A DNA stretch of 64,000 nt from Prorocentrum cordatum (GCA_963575745.1 CAUYUJ010002769.1:163501-227500), one strand, 5' to 3'. Numbered from the stretch's first letter, positions 22,277 to 32,889 are shown. Translations and numbers: made by a program. Notes: generated from the letters alone by a model not told the origin.

Positions 22277-22459
22277 GTGTGGTGACCACACCGTGAGTTG
22301 AGTCAGTAGGGATTCGGTGTCACCGCACGGTTTTGGGATTCGGGTCCTTCTCCGAGGATATCTGGGGTAATTTGGGCCTCGAGGATCCCAAAACCGTGCG
22401 GTGACGGACCGCGCGGTGAGGTCTCTTGGGGGTTCGATGTCACCGCGCGGTCTGTCACC
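22277..22459. repeat. cluster of perfect hairpins around CACCGCRCGGT
   Basis: A 21-bp perfect inverted repeat (GTCACCGCACGGTTTTGGGA+T) at 22319-22339 and 22385-22405. A second at 22400-22420 and 22439-22459 (GGTGACGGACCGCGCGGTGA+G) has two mismatches. A small dyad CGGTGTGGTGACCACACCG lies just upstream. The arms overlap, so alternative folds compete. The function is unknown; it may be a MITE. Confidence 0.85.
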
Positions 22460-23534
22460 AGTCAGTTTTGGGACCCCGAAGTAACGCTTTGCGCCCGCGG
22501 GGTCTGCGCGTACGGTCAGGAATGGCTACGATTGTAAGGATTCCAAAGGAGAAATTTACGTCACCAGCGGGGGGGACCCAGTGACCGCCAGCACGTACGC
22601 AGAACAGTAAAACAAACTGCGGCCCAGTGGGTGTTAGTATGGCCAGGGCTCCTCCGGAGTGTATTAATTAATGCATGCGGTTAAGGGGGGGGGCTCTAAA
22701 GAGGCTCCCCCCCTCTCACCGAAGAGCCTCTCGGAAGAGCCTCTTGGGCCACGCGACGCAATGCAGTGCAAGCATGAATTGGGCAACTCCATGCTATACG
22801 TTACTGTGCGCCACATGGAAGGTGCCGAAACAGCGGCCGACACGCGGAACTGTCAAACAGAATTGTCTAACAGATTGTCGGCTCGCCTCTTGTACGTTCA
22901 CACGATGCGGTCCAGGTCAGAAGGTCGGCAGACAAATAACTACCGCCAGCGCGGCAGTGCGGGGCGCCGCGGCTCTTATTCGGACACCGGGGCGGGCCGA
23001 CAAAGAAACGCGGGCCAGGCAAGGGGCAAAAACGGGCAGCGAGGAGCCGAGGAGGGAGAAGGGGAGGGGGAGGGGGAGAGAGGACGACAAGGAAGGACAG
23101 ACCGGGCCGACAGACGGACGGACGGGGGGACGGGGAGGGGAAGCTGAGCAGGCTGGGAGAGGGAGAGCACACCACGCACAAGGGCAAGGAAGGACAAGGG
23201 GAAAGGTTCTCTCTTGACGCCGCCACGTGGCCGAACGCCAGATACCAGCAGGCATTATGTGAGTGGTGGCTGTGCCACGTGATGTATACCATTCGGCACA
23301 TCCCAATGTGTCTTGGGACCCCCCAGGGGGCATAACGTAACAAGTGTAATGATGCCCACCACGTGTGTGAATTCATTTTTCTTTCAGTTCCATACGTCAC
23401 GTGACTTTTTAACTCAATGTGTATCGGAGCGCCCAAAGCACCCGACGACGACGGGCCGCCCTCTGCAAAGGGCACCTCGTCGAGTGACCGCTGAAGAGGA
23501 AGCGGGGGGGGAGGGGTGAGTGAAACGAGGGCGG
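22460..23534. other. no gene seen
   Basis: A purine-rich tract at 23040-23160, otherwise unique. Open frames cross the purine tract and are not protein-like outside it. Confidence 0.5.
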
Positions 23535-23690
23535 ACGTGTTGGAGGAGGAGGAGGAGGAGGAGGAAGAGGAGGAAGAGGAGGAGGAGGCGGAGGACGGGG
23601 GAGGGAGGAGGTAGGTGCACGAGAAGGAGGAGGAGGAGGAGGAGGAAGAGGAAGAGGAGGGGGAGGAGGACAATGAGTATGTGTAGGGTG
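23535..23690. repeat. (GGA)n array with GAA variants
   Basis: GGAGGAGGAGGAAGAGG-type sequence interrupted once by TAGGTGCACGAGAAG at about 23611. Confidence 0.85.
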
Positions 23691-23750
23691 GAGTAGGCTT
23701 CTTTGGGTTCGACGGCTCTGCTGTGGAAAGCGTGACGTTCCCACACCCAA

Positions 23751-23822
23751 AATCCCTGGACGTCCTGGGGTCTCAGGGTTGGGTTCCTTGTGGAAGGTTC
23801 CTTGTGGTCGAGCTCCTACTGT
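23751..23822 (+). repeat. dispersed repeat R, copy 1
   Basis: CTGGACGTCCTGGGGTCTCA, then GGTTGGGTTCCTTGTGGAAG and GAGCTCCTACTG. The same order occurs at 57617-57693. Unknown family. Confidence 0.6.
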
Positions 23823-23856
23823 ACCTGCTGGCGGGCGGGATCTGGACCTGGAAGCA

Positions 23857-23865
<9 letters not shown>

Positions 23866-23908
<43 letters not shown>
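23866..23908. repeat. (GTC)n microsatellite
   Basis: About 14 GTC triplets. A related (GTCGAC)n run lies at 24058-24080, just upstream of the acetyltransferase exon. Confidence 0.9.
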
Positions 23909-23911
<3 letters not shown>

Positions 23912-24124
23912 AGCGGACGGCACCCGGCGAGCTAGCGGGCCAGGCAGAACCAGGCGGGCGAGCGGGCGGTCGGGCAAACGAGGACGGGCGAGCGGGCGGC
24001 GCGGCGAACCCTCACGGGGTTGGCAGCCAGACGGGGAGGTCGGCGACGCTGGCGAACGACGTCGACGTCGACGTCGACGAAGACGCCGACGTTGGTGAAG
24101 GACGACGACGACGCCCCTCCGCAG

Positions 24125-25867
24125 GTGCGCCCCGAGCAGCGCGGATGCGGCGCCGGGCGGCGGCTCTTCGAGGCGCTGGAGCGGGACCTCGAGACGACCG
24201 CCAGCAGAGAGGCCTTCTTGTCGGGGGGGGCGGGGGCGGGAGGAGTCAGAGCTCACGGCCAGGAGCTCGAGCAGGAAGCACTGCAGAGGCATAGACTCTC
24301 GAAGGTCTGTGCAGATTTTTCTTGGATCGGCGCTGGGGGCCCCCCGGCGGCGCCTCCGACGCCGCCCCAGGCGCGCTAGCGCTGCAAGAGAGGTGGGTCC
24401 AGCGGCCAGCGCGGATCTAAGAACTCCGCGCGGACCCTGGAGGCCTCGCCTTGCCACCGATGTCTGCGCACCTCCTCTTGTCGGACTTCTTCCGGTCCTC
24501 AAAGGGCCAAGAGGTCATGATAACCATATCACTTGGGATGTCCAATATTGTCCAGATCCCCTCTGGATCCACACGGGCTCACGAAACGAGTGCCACCATA
24601 TATTCCAGAATTCATGAGGCGCATCCTGAGCCAATCGCATCATGCCATCGATCTCGTCCTGCCTTCCTCATCTTATTCCTCCCCCCCATTCTCCGTCGCT
24701 GCCCGTCGGTGCTCGCACCCTGCAGGCTCGCGACATGCGCCTCTACGTCGCGGAGCGGAACGGGGGCCCGAGGGAGTGGTACCGGCGCATGGGCTTCGAA
24801 GATGCAGGCTGTTCCCAAGCCTCTTCTCCTCGCCGGGGCACCGTGACGTGGATCATTTTGTGGTCCTCTCCAGTGACTTGGGCGTTGCCGGGGTGGGGTG
24901 GGCGTGATGGGTCTGGTGACATCAGCGGTTTGCGCCTGCTGATGCTGGGAATGGTCCGGAAGAGCTACGACTGGTCGGATATCCAGATCACGCCAGCGTC
25001 AGAACGTTACGTCGCCGGGGGGTTGGGGGGGCCAGTGACGGCCGTTGCGCCGAACAGTGTAAGAAGGCTCTCCTCGGACGCATGTGTCTTCCATGGGGAG
25101 AGGGGCGACTGGAGGCTGGCACGGAGGACGCAGGTTTGCCGCGAGGGTCTCGGAGGCGCCAGTCTTGCCCCGGGGAGATGCGAGACCACGGGCACCCCGC
25201 CCTGGAGGGGGGTCCTCCGGGCGCACCTCGGGACGCCCATGGGGGGCATCAGGGGCAACGACCAGGGAGCGGCTCCGGGGAGCGGGCATCGACCCCCTTC
25301 GCCCATGCATCGCGAGGAGGGGCCTGGGTGCTCCGCCCGCTCAGCGGAACGTGCGGGGTCGCCATCGAGGTCCCAGTGTTTTCCTCCTCGAGCCTGTCCT
25401 CTATCTCGCAAAAAAAAAACATAAACACAAACTGTTGGCGCTCTGCGCGGATTTCTTGGATCCGCGCTGGGCCCCCCTGGCAGCGCCTCCGGGGCCGCCC
25501 CTGGCGCGCTCCGCCCGCTGGGGAGGGGGGTCCAGCGCAGATCCAAGACATCCGCGCGGAACGCCACAAGTTGATGCTTGTGCCGTTTCTTCTTCTCCTG
25601 CTATCGTTGCCCATCAGGGCAAGGTCTTGGCGAGTACTGTGTGGCCAGGGCCTGGGTCCCTTCAAAACGCCTCACTGGGGGGTCCGTCACCTTGGTGCGG
25701 GCTTCCAAGCTGGCTGCCCGGCTGCCCTCCCTGGACCTCCCTGTGGAGGCTTTTGGAGGCCGGAGGCCCGAAGTGACCACAGCGGCCGCAATGCGCCAGG
25801 CTGGCAGACCGAGCAGGTCGGGGGCGAGCAGGTGCGCTTCCTGCGGATGGTGCGGCGCCGGCAGTGA
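24125..25867 (+). CDS. GNAT-family N-acetyltransferase, 3' exons (upstream exons not found)
   Basis: Three short exons splice in phase. Exon a (24125-24199, after CCTCCGCAG) reads VRPEQRGCGAGRRLFEALE, the Q/R-x-x-G-x-G/A acetyl-CoA loop and helix. Exon b (24726-24807, after CCCTGCAG) reads RLYVAERNGGPREWYRRMGF, GNAT motif B. Exon c (25800-25867, after GCGCCAG) reads WQTEQVGGEQVRFLRMVRRR and ends in TGA. Both introns would start with GC and end with AG; a split Gly codon joins b to c. Spacing from motif A to motif B matches the family. GC3 is very high in all exons. The family transfers acetyl from acetyl-CoA to an amine; the substrate is unknown. Family A elements sit in both introns. Splice positions are inferred. 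Confidence 0.65.
24272..24445. mobile_element. family A foldback element, copy in acetyltransferase intron
   Basis: Diverged copy: TTTTTCTTGGATCGGCGCTG, GGCGGCGCCTCCGACGCCGC, GGTGGGTCCAGCGGCCAGCG and GATCTAAGAACTCCGCGCGG. It lies between exons a and b of the acetyltransferase. Outer TIR arms are largely eroded. Confidence 0.6.
25395..25602. mobile_element. family A foldback element, copy in second acetyltransferase intron
   Basis: Well-preserved copy: CATAAACACAAACTGTTGGC, GCGCGGATTTCTTGGATCCG, central CCTCCGGGGCCGCC, then AGATCCAAGACATCCGCGCG and GCCACAAGTTGATGCTTGTG with the outer CGTTTCTTCTTCTCC. It lies between exons b and c. Confidence 0.75.
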
Positions 25868-25915
25868 GACGCGGCTGCTCTCGATCATCTTCAGGGCGTG
25901 GGTTGGCCTTGCTGA

Positions 25916-26105
25916 CTTCCCCGAGATCCAGCGCATTGAACAAATCAAGGCGGAGGTGTTTCTCAATTTTCGGCCTCTGGAGGCCCTCGGCAGGCCTTGG
26001 GACCGCGAAACATAAGTCAGTATGAAAAGGCGGTCCTGGGGATTGGGTCGAGACTTCGAGGACCCCGAATTGAAAAAACACGACATCGGATCTCTGGGGT
26101 TGGCC
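25916..26105 (+). mobile_element. family P TIR element, copy
   Basis: Starts CCCCGAGATCCAGCGCATTG and ends CACGACATCGGATCTCTGGG. The interior keeps TTTCTCAATTTTCGGCCTCT and AAAGGCGGTCCTGGGGATTG. It begins about 50 bp after the acetyltransferase stop. Confidence 0.65.
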
Positions 26106-26116
26106 TCGCTATCTTC

Positions 26117-26338
26117 GAAGCCTCCCAGATGGGGTCCAAGTGGATGGGGTCGAAGGATCGCGTCGCATCGCCGTTGCATCGCCGATGCGGCTCGATAGGG
26201 GATCTCGGTTTCCTTCACCACGACGGCGCTGACGCATCGCCGACGTTGGCCGTGCATCGCCAATGCATAGGCGATGCATCGGCGATCGATGCAGCGCGAT
26301 CTTCCGACCCCACCTACTCGGACCCCATCTAGGAGGCC
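26117..26338. mobile_element. family C TIR element, copy
   Basis: Inverse ends AGCCTCCCAGATGGGGTC and GACCCCATCTAGGAGGCC. Interior of GCATCGCCGATGCGGCTCGA-like units. ATCTTCG occurs immediately outside the left end and two bases beyond the right end, a likely 7-8 bp target duplication. Confidence 0.75.
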
Positions 26339-26814
26339 CCTACATCTTCGCCCAGTGCTTGTGTTGTCCAGTTCACCCACCAATAGCACGCAGCCTGTGT
26401 TGGCCCTCATCGCACCTTCCGCATCGTATGGAAGGGCGTCGGCGCACAAGCACACGTTGGCGCTAAAACGCGTTCTGAGGATAGTGGATCTTCTCTGCGG
26501 CCGCTGCCTGCGGCGGCCTGCATGTATCATCCTCGCTGCCTACCCACTGCGTTATTCCAGTGGCCGCTTGGCATGTTATGCACCTCCCGGGGTTGCTGGC
26601 GGCTTCGCATGCGCGTTCGCTCCCATAGCGAATTGTTTTCCGACGAATCAATGTTGGCCGACCCCGCGCGCTTTTTTTGCGTCGTGGGCGCGCGTCCGAA
26701 CGGCAGAGTCTATGTGTTTTCCATACTGCCATTTACTGCCACACTTCGATGATGGCAGTTTAACAGTGGTTATTCGTGGGGAGGGTTCTTCAAGGGCCAG
26801 GACTCGGCGCGCAG

Positions 26815-26963
26815 CATCAGAGGCTACGCGAGCTGCTGATTCTGCGGAGGGATATGAGACTCTCTTGGGGGGTGTGGACCTCTGCGCTCACGGGAATGGA
26901 AGGGAAGGACGTGCAGAAGCCAGGCTCTACGAGTCCCTGCAGCACAACTGCAGAAGTGATCGT
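26815..26963 (+). CDS. candidate exon, unknown protein
   Basis: Open frame flanked by a plausible acceptor (CGGCGCGCAG) and a consensus donor (CGT then GTAAGT at 26964). It reads ASEATRAADSAEGYETLLGG and on to RAEARLYESLQHNCRSDR and ends on a codon boundary. I recognise no family. GC3 is only moderate, unlike the acetyltransferase exons, which weakens the call. A second frame here is equally open. Confidence 0.25.
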
Positions 26964-27649
26964 GTAAGTTCGCCAACTTGGTAAAAACCGTGCTCCCAGG
27001 CGCCTGGGCGGTCGGTGTCTAGGCCGTGGAGCAAGAGAGTCGCATTCAAATAGTCGTACAGTTCCACGGTCTCGAGCATGTGAATTTCCGATGGTGGTTG
27101 TCTTCGTCATTCCCCATTCACCCTCTCCGAATCCCGCCGCGCTTCTGCCGCTGGGGAGAAACTTCTGGCCGCTCGTAGCCATGACGTAGCCCAGGGATCG
27201 AAATGAGGCTGTGCCGAGTTGGTCCAGCTGTGTGCGGCGAGGGACGCCAGGTCGCCAACCCGCACAGGTCACAATGACCCGTCCGCAGGGCTCATAGGTG
27301 GAGCGGGGAAGTTTGATGAATCCAATGCTGCGCCTGCCTACGTAGCCGATTCCCTAGGGAACAGAGGAGTGGACTGACGCAGAGGATGACGCGGGGGTTG
27401 AAGGGCCGCAGTGTGAGACAGGCGACATCTGCGGCGTTCTCTGCACCTCTGCTAGCACGCGCTCCGCAGAGACGACTTGCGCGGATTCCGGCAACGGGCC
27501 AGCGCTGCTTGCGTTCTCGGGGCTCCTGTGGGGGCCAGATGGTCGAGCCCATGAGGCCTCCGTTCCAGCAGGCGTTGGCCGCCCGCCAGCTTGTACAGTG
27601 TTGCAGATTCTCCACCGGCAGGGCGGTATGCCACGTCCACCACATGCCG
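26964..27649. other. no gene seen
   Basis: Unique sequence without repeats that I recognise or protein-like frames. Confidence 0.4.
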
Positions 27650-28245
27650 ACAGACAGGCACGGTGGGTAAGCGGCGCGCCGTAATGACAGACAGGCGCGA
27701 AGCGTTTTTGTCTCAGCAAGCGAATGCCCCTCACGTCTCGTATAGGGCCGACTCATTTTTCCAAGGGCACATGCATCGTCCACCGCTCGCCGACTCACAG
27801 GCGCCACGGGTAAGCGGCGCACTGTAAAACAAGGAACGCACATCTCACATGATGCGCTCGCCGCGAGCTTGTACAGTTTAGTGGCGTTTCAAGACTGTGT
27901 CTGTGTATCTCGTGCACTGCAAGCTGTCACACGCGCAGGGAAGCAGCGGTGCACATCGCATTGCAGTGGCTACAGCTCAGATCTGGTGAATCTTAATTAG
28001 GGGCTTGTTAAGGGGAGCGCGCGCGTCAGTCGTGCTCGCGCGCTCCAAGTCTCTGTCCAAGGCGTCTGGCTCGTGCCACAGACTGCCCACATTCCACATA
28101 TCTTCGTGCAGTGAAGGGTAGCAAGCGAGCCAGCGACATGCTGGCATACGGCCCACTGTTTCCGCAGTGGGCGCGAGTGCAGCGCCCACCACAAGCCATG
28201 GGAGGCGGTGGGTAAGCGGCGCGATCACGGTGCAGCGCGCAGAAC
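27650..28245. repeat. three copies of a GGGTAAGCGGCGC repeat
   Basis: The block GGTGGGTAAGCGGCGCGCCG occurs near 27663, with variants near 27795 and 28207. Each follows a CACCACA-type or GCCGACTCACAGGCG-like segment. Spacing is irregular, so it is dispersed more than tandem. Confidence 0.5.
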
Positions 28246-28624
28246 AAAAACGGTTTCCCCATCTACCATATCGGCTTTTAGTGCTTCTGATCTCTTGCCC
28301 GCCACCCCTCACGTCGTGCAATTCACGCATGTTGCAGAGGACGTGGTTTGTAATGCAGACACATCTGGCGTCCGACCTTCAGCTTTGCTACAAGAAACGG
28401 AAGCCTCAACGTGAAGCCTTTTCAGATGTGCCGCCTAGCCCTTTACATGCCACGTAATGCCGACGTGCTCTAGCCAGCAAGGTGCGGCAGCTGATAGAAA
28501 CATAATCGCGCCTTGTTTCATATAGTACTCCTATTCTAGGGCGTTGTCCCATGGATCCCCAATCTCTAGGGGTCTTGGCGGATATTGAAAGACTTCGCGA
28601 AAGTTCGCCGCCGATTTCGGTAGG

Positions 28625-28880
28625 GTGCCAGGTTCCTGGATTCCTGGTTCTGGGTTCCGGGTTCTCGTTTCCGAGTTCCGGATTGGTCTTGGGGAAAGTT
28701 CGACGCCGATTTCGATAGGCGGCCGGGTTCCCAGGTTCCTGGCTCTGGGTCCGGGTTCCCGTTTCCGGGTTCCGGTCTCGGTGGGCGGTTGGGTTTCCGA
28801 TTTTGGGTTCAGGGTTCCTGTTTTCGGGGTTCCGTTTGGAGGTTCCGGATTGGTCTCGGTGGGCGATTTTTTGGTGCCAG
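28625..28880. repeat. GGGTTCC-type minisatellite
   Basis: Repeated CTGGGTTCCGGGTTC and GGTTCCGGATTGGTCT with a longer-range period of about 100 bp (TTCGACGCCGATTTCGATAG near 28700, related to sequence near 28600). Glu/Thr/Pro/Asn-rich minus-strand frames are artefacts. Confidence 0.7.
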
Positions 28881-29389
28881 GGTTCGTCAATGCTCCTGGG
28901 TGTGAAACATGTCAATGTGCATGGCCTCGCGGTGAAGACTCCTTGGCAGCGGCCCTGATATGCATCTAGTTGAATACAGGGCGGCCCTACGCGATTGACC
29001 CGTCCCGAGCGTATGTACGGGGCCGCGTGATTCCACGGGATCGTGTCTCGGTGTCCAGACCGCGAAGGCATAGACATCCGCAAACAAAATTCATCCACTT
29101 CAGCACCTCGGTGGCATCCGCTTAAAATCAATCCCTGGACCCCTTCCATGGTTCACCTGGGCCAGGTCCCAAATCGATTTCAGATTGGATCCCAGACGCC
29201 GAAGACGACAAGCAACCTAGATCCTCGGATCTTCGAAGATCGCGAAGGCCGGGTATGGATACAGTGACGACGCTGAACCATTTAGGAGCAGTGCGCATTC
29301 GGAATGGATCTCGTTGTTCCTGAGGTCCGTAGCCGTTCCTCTGGCGCTCCGCCTGCCCCCTATACGCTTTGGGGGGGAGACAAAATCGA

Positions 29390-29660
29390 GGCCTCGCTAC
29401 TCCTTTAGCGCCCCTTGCGGTAGCTCCCTCACTGTATGTTGTACAGTCGACCCGCACAGCAAGGATGAGCGACTTTCCCAAGGGTACCCTTGCATCCTTG
29501 CCTCCTCAGCCCATCCTTGGCCACTTTCGTTGACCGCGCCCCGCTCGAAGAGCTTCCCCACGGGCGTCCAAGGCCCCTGCCTCCTCTGATCGCGCATCCT
29601 CATGCTACGGGCCGGCTGCACTCGTGGAGCGTTCCTGGTGGTAGCTCCCTGACTGTCTGC
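29390..29660. repeat. dispersed repeat J, copy 1
   Basis: Contains GGTAGCTCCCTCACTGTATG, CCCTTGCATCCTTGCCTCCT, CCCATCCTTGGCCACTTTCG and ACGGGCGTCCAAGG, in the same order as 43255-43515. The GTAGCTCCCTGACTGT piece recurs at 29641. Confidence 0.6.
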
Positions 29661-29725
29661 TGTGCGCCCGTCGCTCCTGCAGCGCCCCCCGCCCGAGAGC
29701 CGCTCTGCTTCGGCCATGGCCCGGC

Positions 29726-29890
29726 ATGCGCCCGCTGGCGGGCGCCCCGTGGAGCGCGCTCGCCTGCGCCGCGGCGGCTGCAGCGGCGGCGGCCGCAGCG
29801 CGGCCGCAGCGGGCGGCGCTCCCGCGGCACCTGGACGAGTGGCGCTTCGCGGGACAGCGCCGCGGCCCTGCCCGCTGCTCTCTCGCCACC
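29726..29890 (+). CDS. candidate first exon with signal-like N-terminus
   Basis: ATG at 29726 begins MRPLAGAPWSALACAAAA, an Ala-rich hydrophobic run, followed by LPRHLDEWRFAGQRRGPA. GC3 is very high, as in the acetyltransferase exons. The 3' boundary is unclear and family G repeat sequence follows. GCC/GCG runs could produce this by chance, and other frames are also open. Confidence 0.25.
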
Positions 29891-29904
29891 GTTTTCGGAC
29901 GAGG

Positions 29905-30040
29905 TGCCCGTACCGCAACCCTTCCCTCGCTTTCCCCTTTGTTGGACCTCCTGGGAGGCCCTCGCCGCCACCGCTGGAGTCGCCTTAAGATCCTGGTCAG
30001 AACGCACCCCAGGAGAGGTCCGGGGAGTAGCGGTCTCCCC
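29905..30040. repeat. family G dispersed repeat, copy 2
   Basis: CGCCGCCACCGCTGGAGTCG, CTGGTCAGAACGCACCCCAG and GAGAGGTCCGGGGAGTAGCG, abutting the family F element. Confidence 0.7.
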
Positions 30041-30047
30041 ACATTTG

Positions 30048-30268
30048 TTACATTGCATCTTCGGGGGACCTCGTCGGCCCTAAGATTGGTGTCTTTGCTT
30101 CAGCCCAGCGCAGGCTCGACGCGGACTCGATGTGGATTTGACGCGGATTCGGCCCGGAGTCGGCGCGGATCCGACGCGGACGTGACGCGCTCGGCACGCA
30201 TTCGGCACGGATTCGACGCGGATGCGGGCGCGACGGGGCAGACGAGGTCCCCCGAAGATGCAACGTAA
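30048..30268. mobile_element. family F TIR element with target duplication
   Basis: Terminal inverted repeats of 28 bp with a single mismatch: TTACATTGCATCTTCGGGGG+ACCTCGTC on the left, and the inverse (with TTACGTTGC) on the right. CATTTG flanks both ends (30042-30047 and 30269-30274), read as a 6-bp target-site duplication. The 160-bp interior is GACGCGGATTCG-like short repeats without coding. It is non-autonomous; the superfamily is undetermined. Confidence 0.85.
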
Positions 30269-30560
30269 CATTTGCGAGCTCTGGTCCTGCGGTTGCAGTC
30301 GCGGGCAGTCCAGCTGAGCCTCAGCACGGGTTGCCGACGTCCTTCAGGTTCTGGGCCCCGGCCGCTGTTTCAGAAGTCTGGCCTGCAGGGGTCAGGCTTA
30401 CATGCGATCGCCTGCGACCGAAGACTTGACATCGCTCGGACATGTGCGTTGTTTCTTCGGCGAGGACCATCGAGGGGCATCCTGGATCATCGCGCGAGTA
30501 AAAACCCACGAGGCCAGAACACGCACTTGGAAGGGACGTCCGTGCGATGGCGAGAAGAAG

Positions 30561-30737
30561 CTGCGCAGACACTGCGCAGACATGTGAGCCTTCGGAAGCC
30601 CACGCGGATGCTTTGCGATCCGCTTTGGGCCCCCCACAGGGCGGCGCGGGGGCGTCGCCCCTCCAGCGCCGATCCCAGAACGTCGCGCGGGCCTCCGGAA
30701 TATCACGCTCGTGCTGATCTCTTCTCTTCCAGAGGGG
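30561..30737. mobile_element. family A foldback element, diverged copy
   Basis: ACGCGGATGCTTTGCGATCC against GCGCCGATCCCAGAACGTCG, with a GC-rich palindromic centre. Outer arms are barely recognisable (TCTCTTCTCTTCC). Confidence 0.5.
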
Positions 30738-31544
30738 CTTCCGGCCCTCCTCGGCCTCCTCTTTTCCCCAGGCGTCCTGCGTCCTGACCGAGTCCAGAGG
30801 CAGGGGCGGCTCGTCGCTTTCGGCCACCACTGGCCTTCGCGGGGCCCAGGGGCCGGCAACAAAACGGCTCAGGGCGGACAGCCAGCCCAAGGGAGGAAAT
30901 GGGCGAGGCTTGCAGGGGCCCGCATGGAGCACAAACAAGACAGCGGCTGTCGGGGTCAGTCTCATCCAGAAGATCGCAGAACATACCGTGGGGGTGTTCG
31001 TTAAGGAATGTGCCCAGGGGCTTCAAGCCCTGCAGGCTTCCTTATCTAGTGCGGGCGGCAGTCATATGAGCGTGTTTTTTTATAATCCTCTGGGCCATAA
31101 CGCGCGTTATGCCTTGCCCCATAACGTAACGCTCCCCCACCCCCCTCCCGTAGTGCCCCTCTGGCACTGCCATTCTGATGCTCGCAGGCTATTGTGGTGC
31201 TTGCAGGCTGCTTGGACCTTCACTGCCCGTTACCCGTGCTCGCAGACGTGGTGTTGCTCTTGCAGGCTATTGTCGCACACGAGGTGTCCAGCAGTTTGTG
31301 CGCGCGCCCTCCGGGTTCATTCGGTACTCTGATGCTGGCAGGGCCGCGAAAGTTGTGGTAGTGGCATTGGTCGCAGAAGTATTGGCAACAGTCGCAGCAA
31401 TAAAAGAGAGAACAGGAGGAGGAAGAGGAAGAGAAGGAGTTGGATAGGGGGAACGGGGTGTCCTCGTAATCGTCGTCGTGGTTGTCTTGTTGCTGTGGTG
31501 ATGGTTTTTGTGTTTGTCGTGATTGTTGTTGTTGTTGTTGTTGT
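30738..31544. other. no gene seen; short GCTCGCAGGCTATTG repeats
   Basis: 31170-31275 carries three GCTCGCAGGCTATTGTGG-like units. (GTT)n runs at 31516-31549. No gene recognised. Confidence 0.5.
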
Positions 31545-32160
31545 TGTTGAACATTATTAATTCTAAAGAATAATTATTGTTGGGCCCCCTGGTGCGCGCC
31601 CCCCCCGCCGCGCCTAGGCCGCAGCCACGTTTTCATCATTTTCGTGAGGAAGCCTCAGGTAATTCGAGTTGATCAAGATCCGGTTGTTTTGTTGTAATCC
31701 GTTTTCCCTTGCAAAAAACACTATAAAATGACATTTCTTGTTCTAATATAATCAAATTTCAAGAATCCCTTGCAAAAAATAAGGTAAAGTGGACATTCGC
31801 GCGCGCAAGACGAAATCCTTCCAAAAGCTTAGTGTTCGGAGCGATTTTAACATAAAAACATCAAAAAACCAATGGTTTTTCAACAAAAAAATGTCAAAAT
31901 CTCATCCCGCGCGCTCTTGCGGATTCGTAGGAAACCCAACACTTTTTAAACATTTCTGTCAAACGGGCTTTTGCGAGCAACTTTTTCGAACTTCTGCGAC
32001 AACGGTTGCGCACCTGCCAGGGCCATCATCCCTGTCAAATAATACCATGCGGGACACATTCGTTTTTTCTTCGCGCGCGCACGCCGAAATCTCCAAAAAC
32101 CATTGGGCTTCTTAAGAATTTTAGCACGCATGCATATGCATCATATGCAACAGATGTTCT
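31545..32160. other. AT-rich island with internal duplications
   Basis: Composition differs sharply from the surroundings: A/T homopolymers, AAATGTCAAAATC and TTTTTAAACATTT. CCCTTGCAAAAAA followed by a TAAARTGRACATT-like block occurs at 31708 and 31766. TTCGCGCGCGCAAGACGAAA (31795) recurs as TTCGCGCGCGCACGCCGAAA (about 32070). A CCAATGG / CCATTGG pair is inverted. It looks like an inserted element of another origin or an AT-rich regulatory region. No protein is recognisable. Confidence 0.7.
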
Positions 32161-32162
32161 GT

Positions 32163-32250
32163 GGAAGGCTTAACAACTTCTGTGGGTTAACAAGGCTTAA
32201 CAACTTCTGTGGGTGTACGAACGTAGGCTTCACAACTTCTGTGGGTGTGT
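32163..32250 (+). repeat. tandem GGCTTAACAACTTCTGTGGG repeat
   Basis: Three units near 32166, 32196 and 32226, immediately after the AT-rich island. Confidence 0.85.
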
Positions 32251-32457
32251 ACCCCACGCCAGTGTAGTAGCCACGGTCGTCCGCACGCCACGAAGTGAAG
32301 TGTCCCAACGTCATAGGGCGGGAAGCTGGGTTTGGGTGGTCGCGAAGAGTCGTTTGGATATTTGGTAGAGCTTGTAATGCCCCCCCACGAAGTGGGGGTA
32401 TTGCCTGGTGTCGTATGAAAACCCTGGCACTGGGGAGAACACCACGCGTTCGGGTAA

Positions 32458-32466
32458 AATGATTGT

Positions 32467-32502
<36 letters not shown>

Positions 32503-32825
32503 CGTTGTCGTCGTCGTCGTCGAAATCGACGTGGTCGTCGTCTTCTTTTTGGTCGTAGCGATAGTCGTCGTCGGCGTGTGGTCGTCGTTGTGACCATCGT
32601 CGTGACAGTGGCAGTCGTCGAAGTATTCGTAGTCGTCGCGATCGTCGTCATAGTCGTCGTGATCGTCGTCGCGGTCGTCATCGTGGCTGTCGTCGTGTAG
32701 TCGTCGGGATCGGAGTCGCAGTAGTCGTCTTGGTTGTCGTTGGTTCCTGCGTGTGGTCGCCGCTGTCGTCGCGATCGTCACCAAGATCGTTGTAGTAGCT
32801 ATGGTCGTCGTGGTCGAAGTTGTAG
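32458..32825. repeat. GTT/GTC/GTA degenerate triplet array
   Basis: About 360 bp of GTTGTTGTC-like triplets with scattered substitutions. Thr/Asp-rich and Val-rich frames on both strands follow from the triplet period. Confidence 0.85.
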
Positions 32826-32889
32826 GTCGTGGGTGGCTGCATTCTGAAAGCATGCTGTACGCATGTCCCTCAAGCTCTTGAGACTGAAG

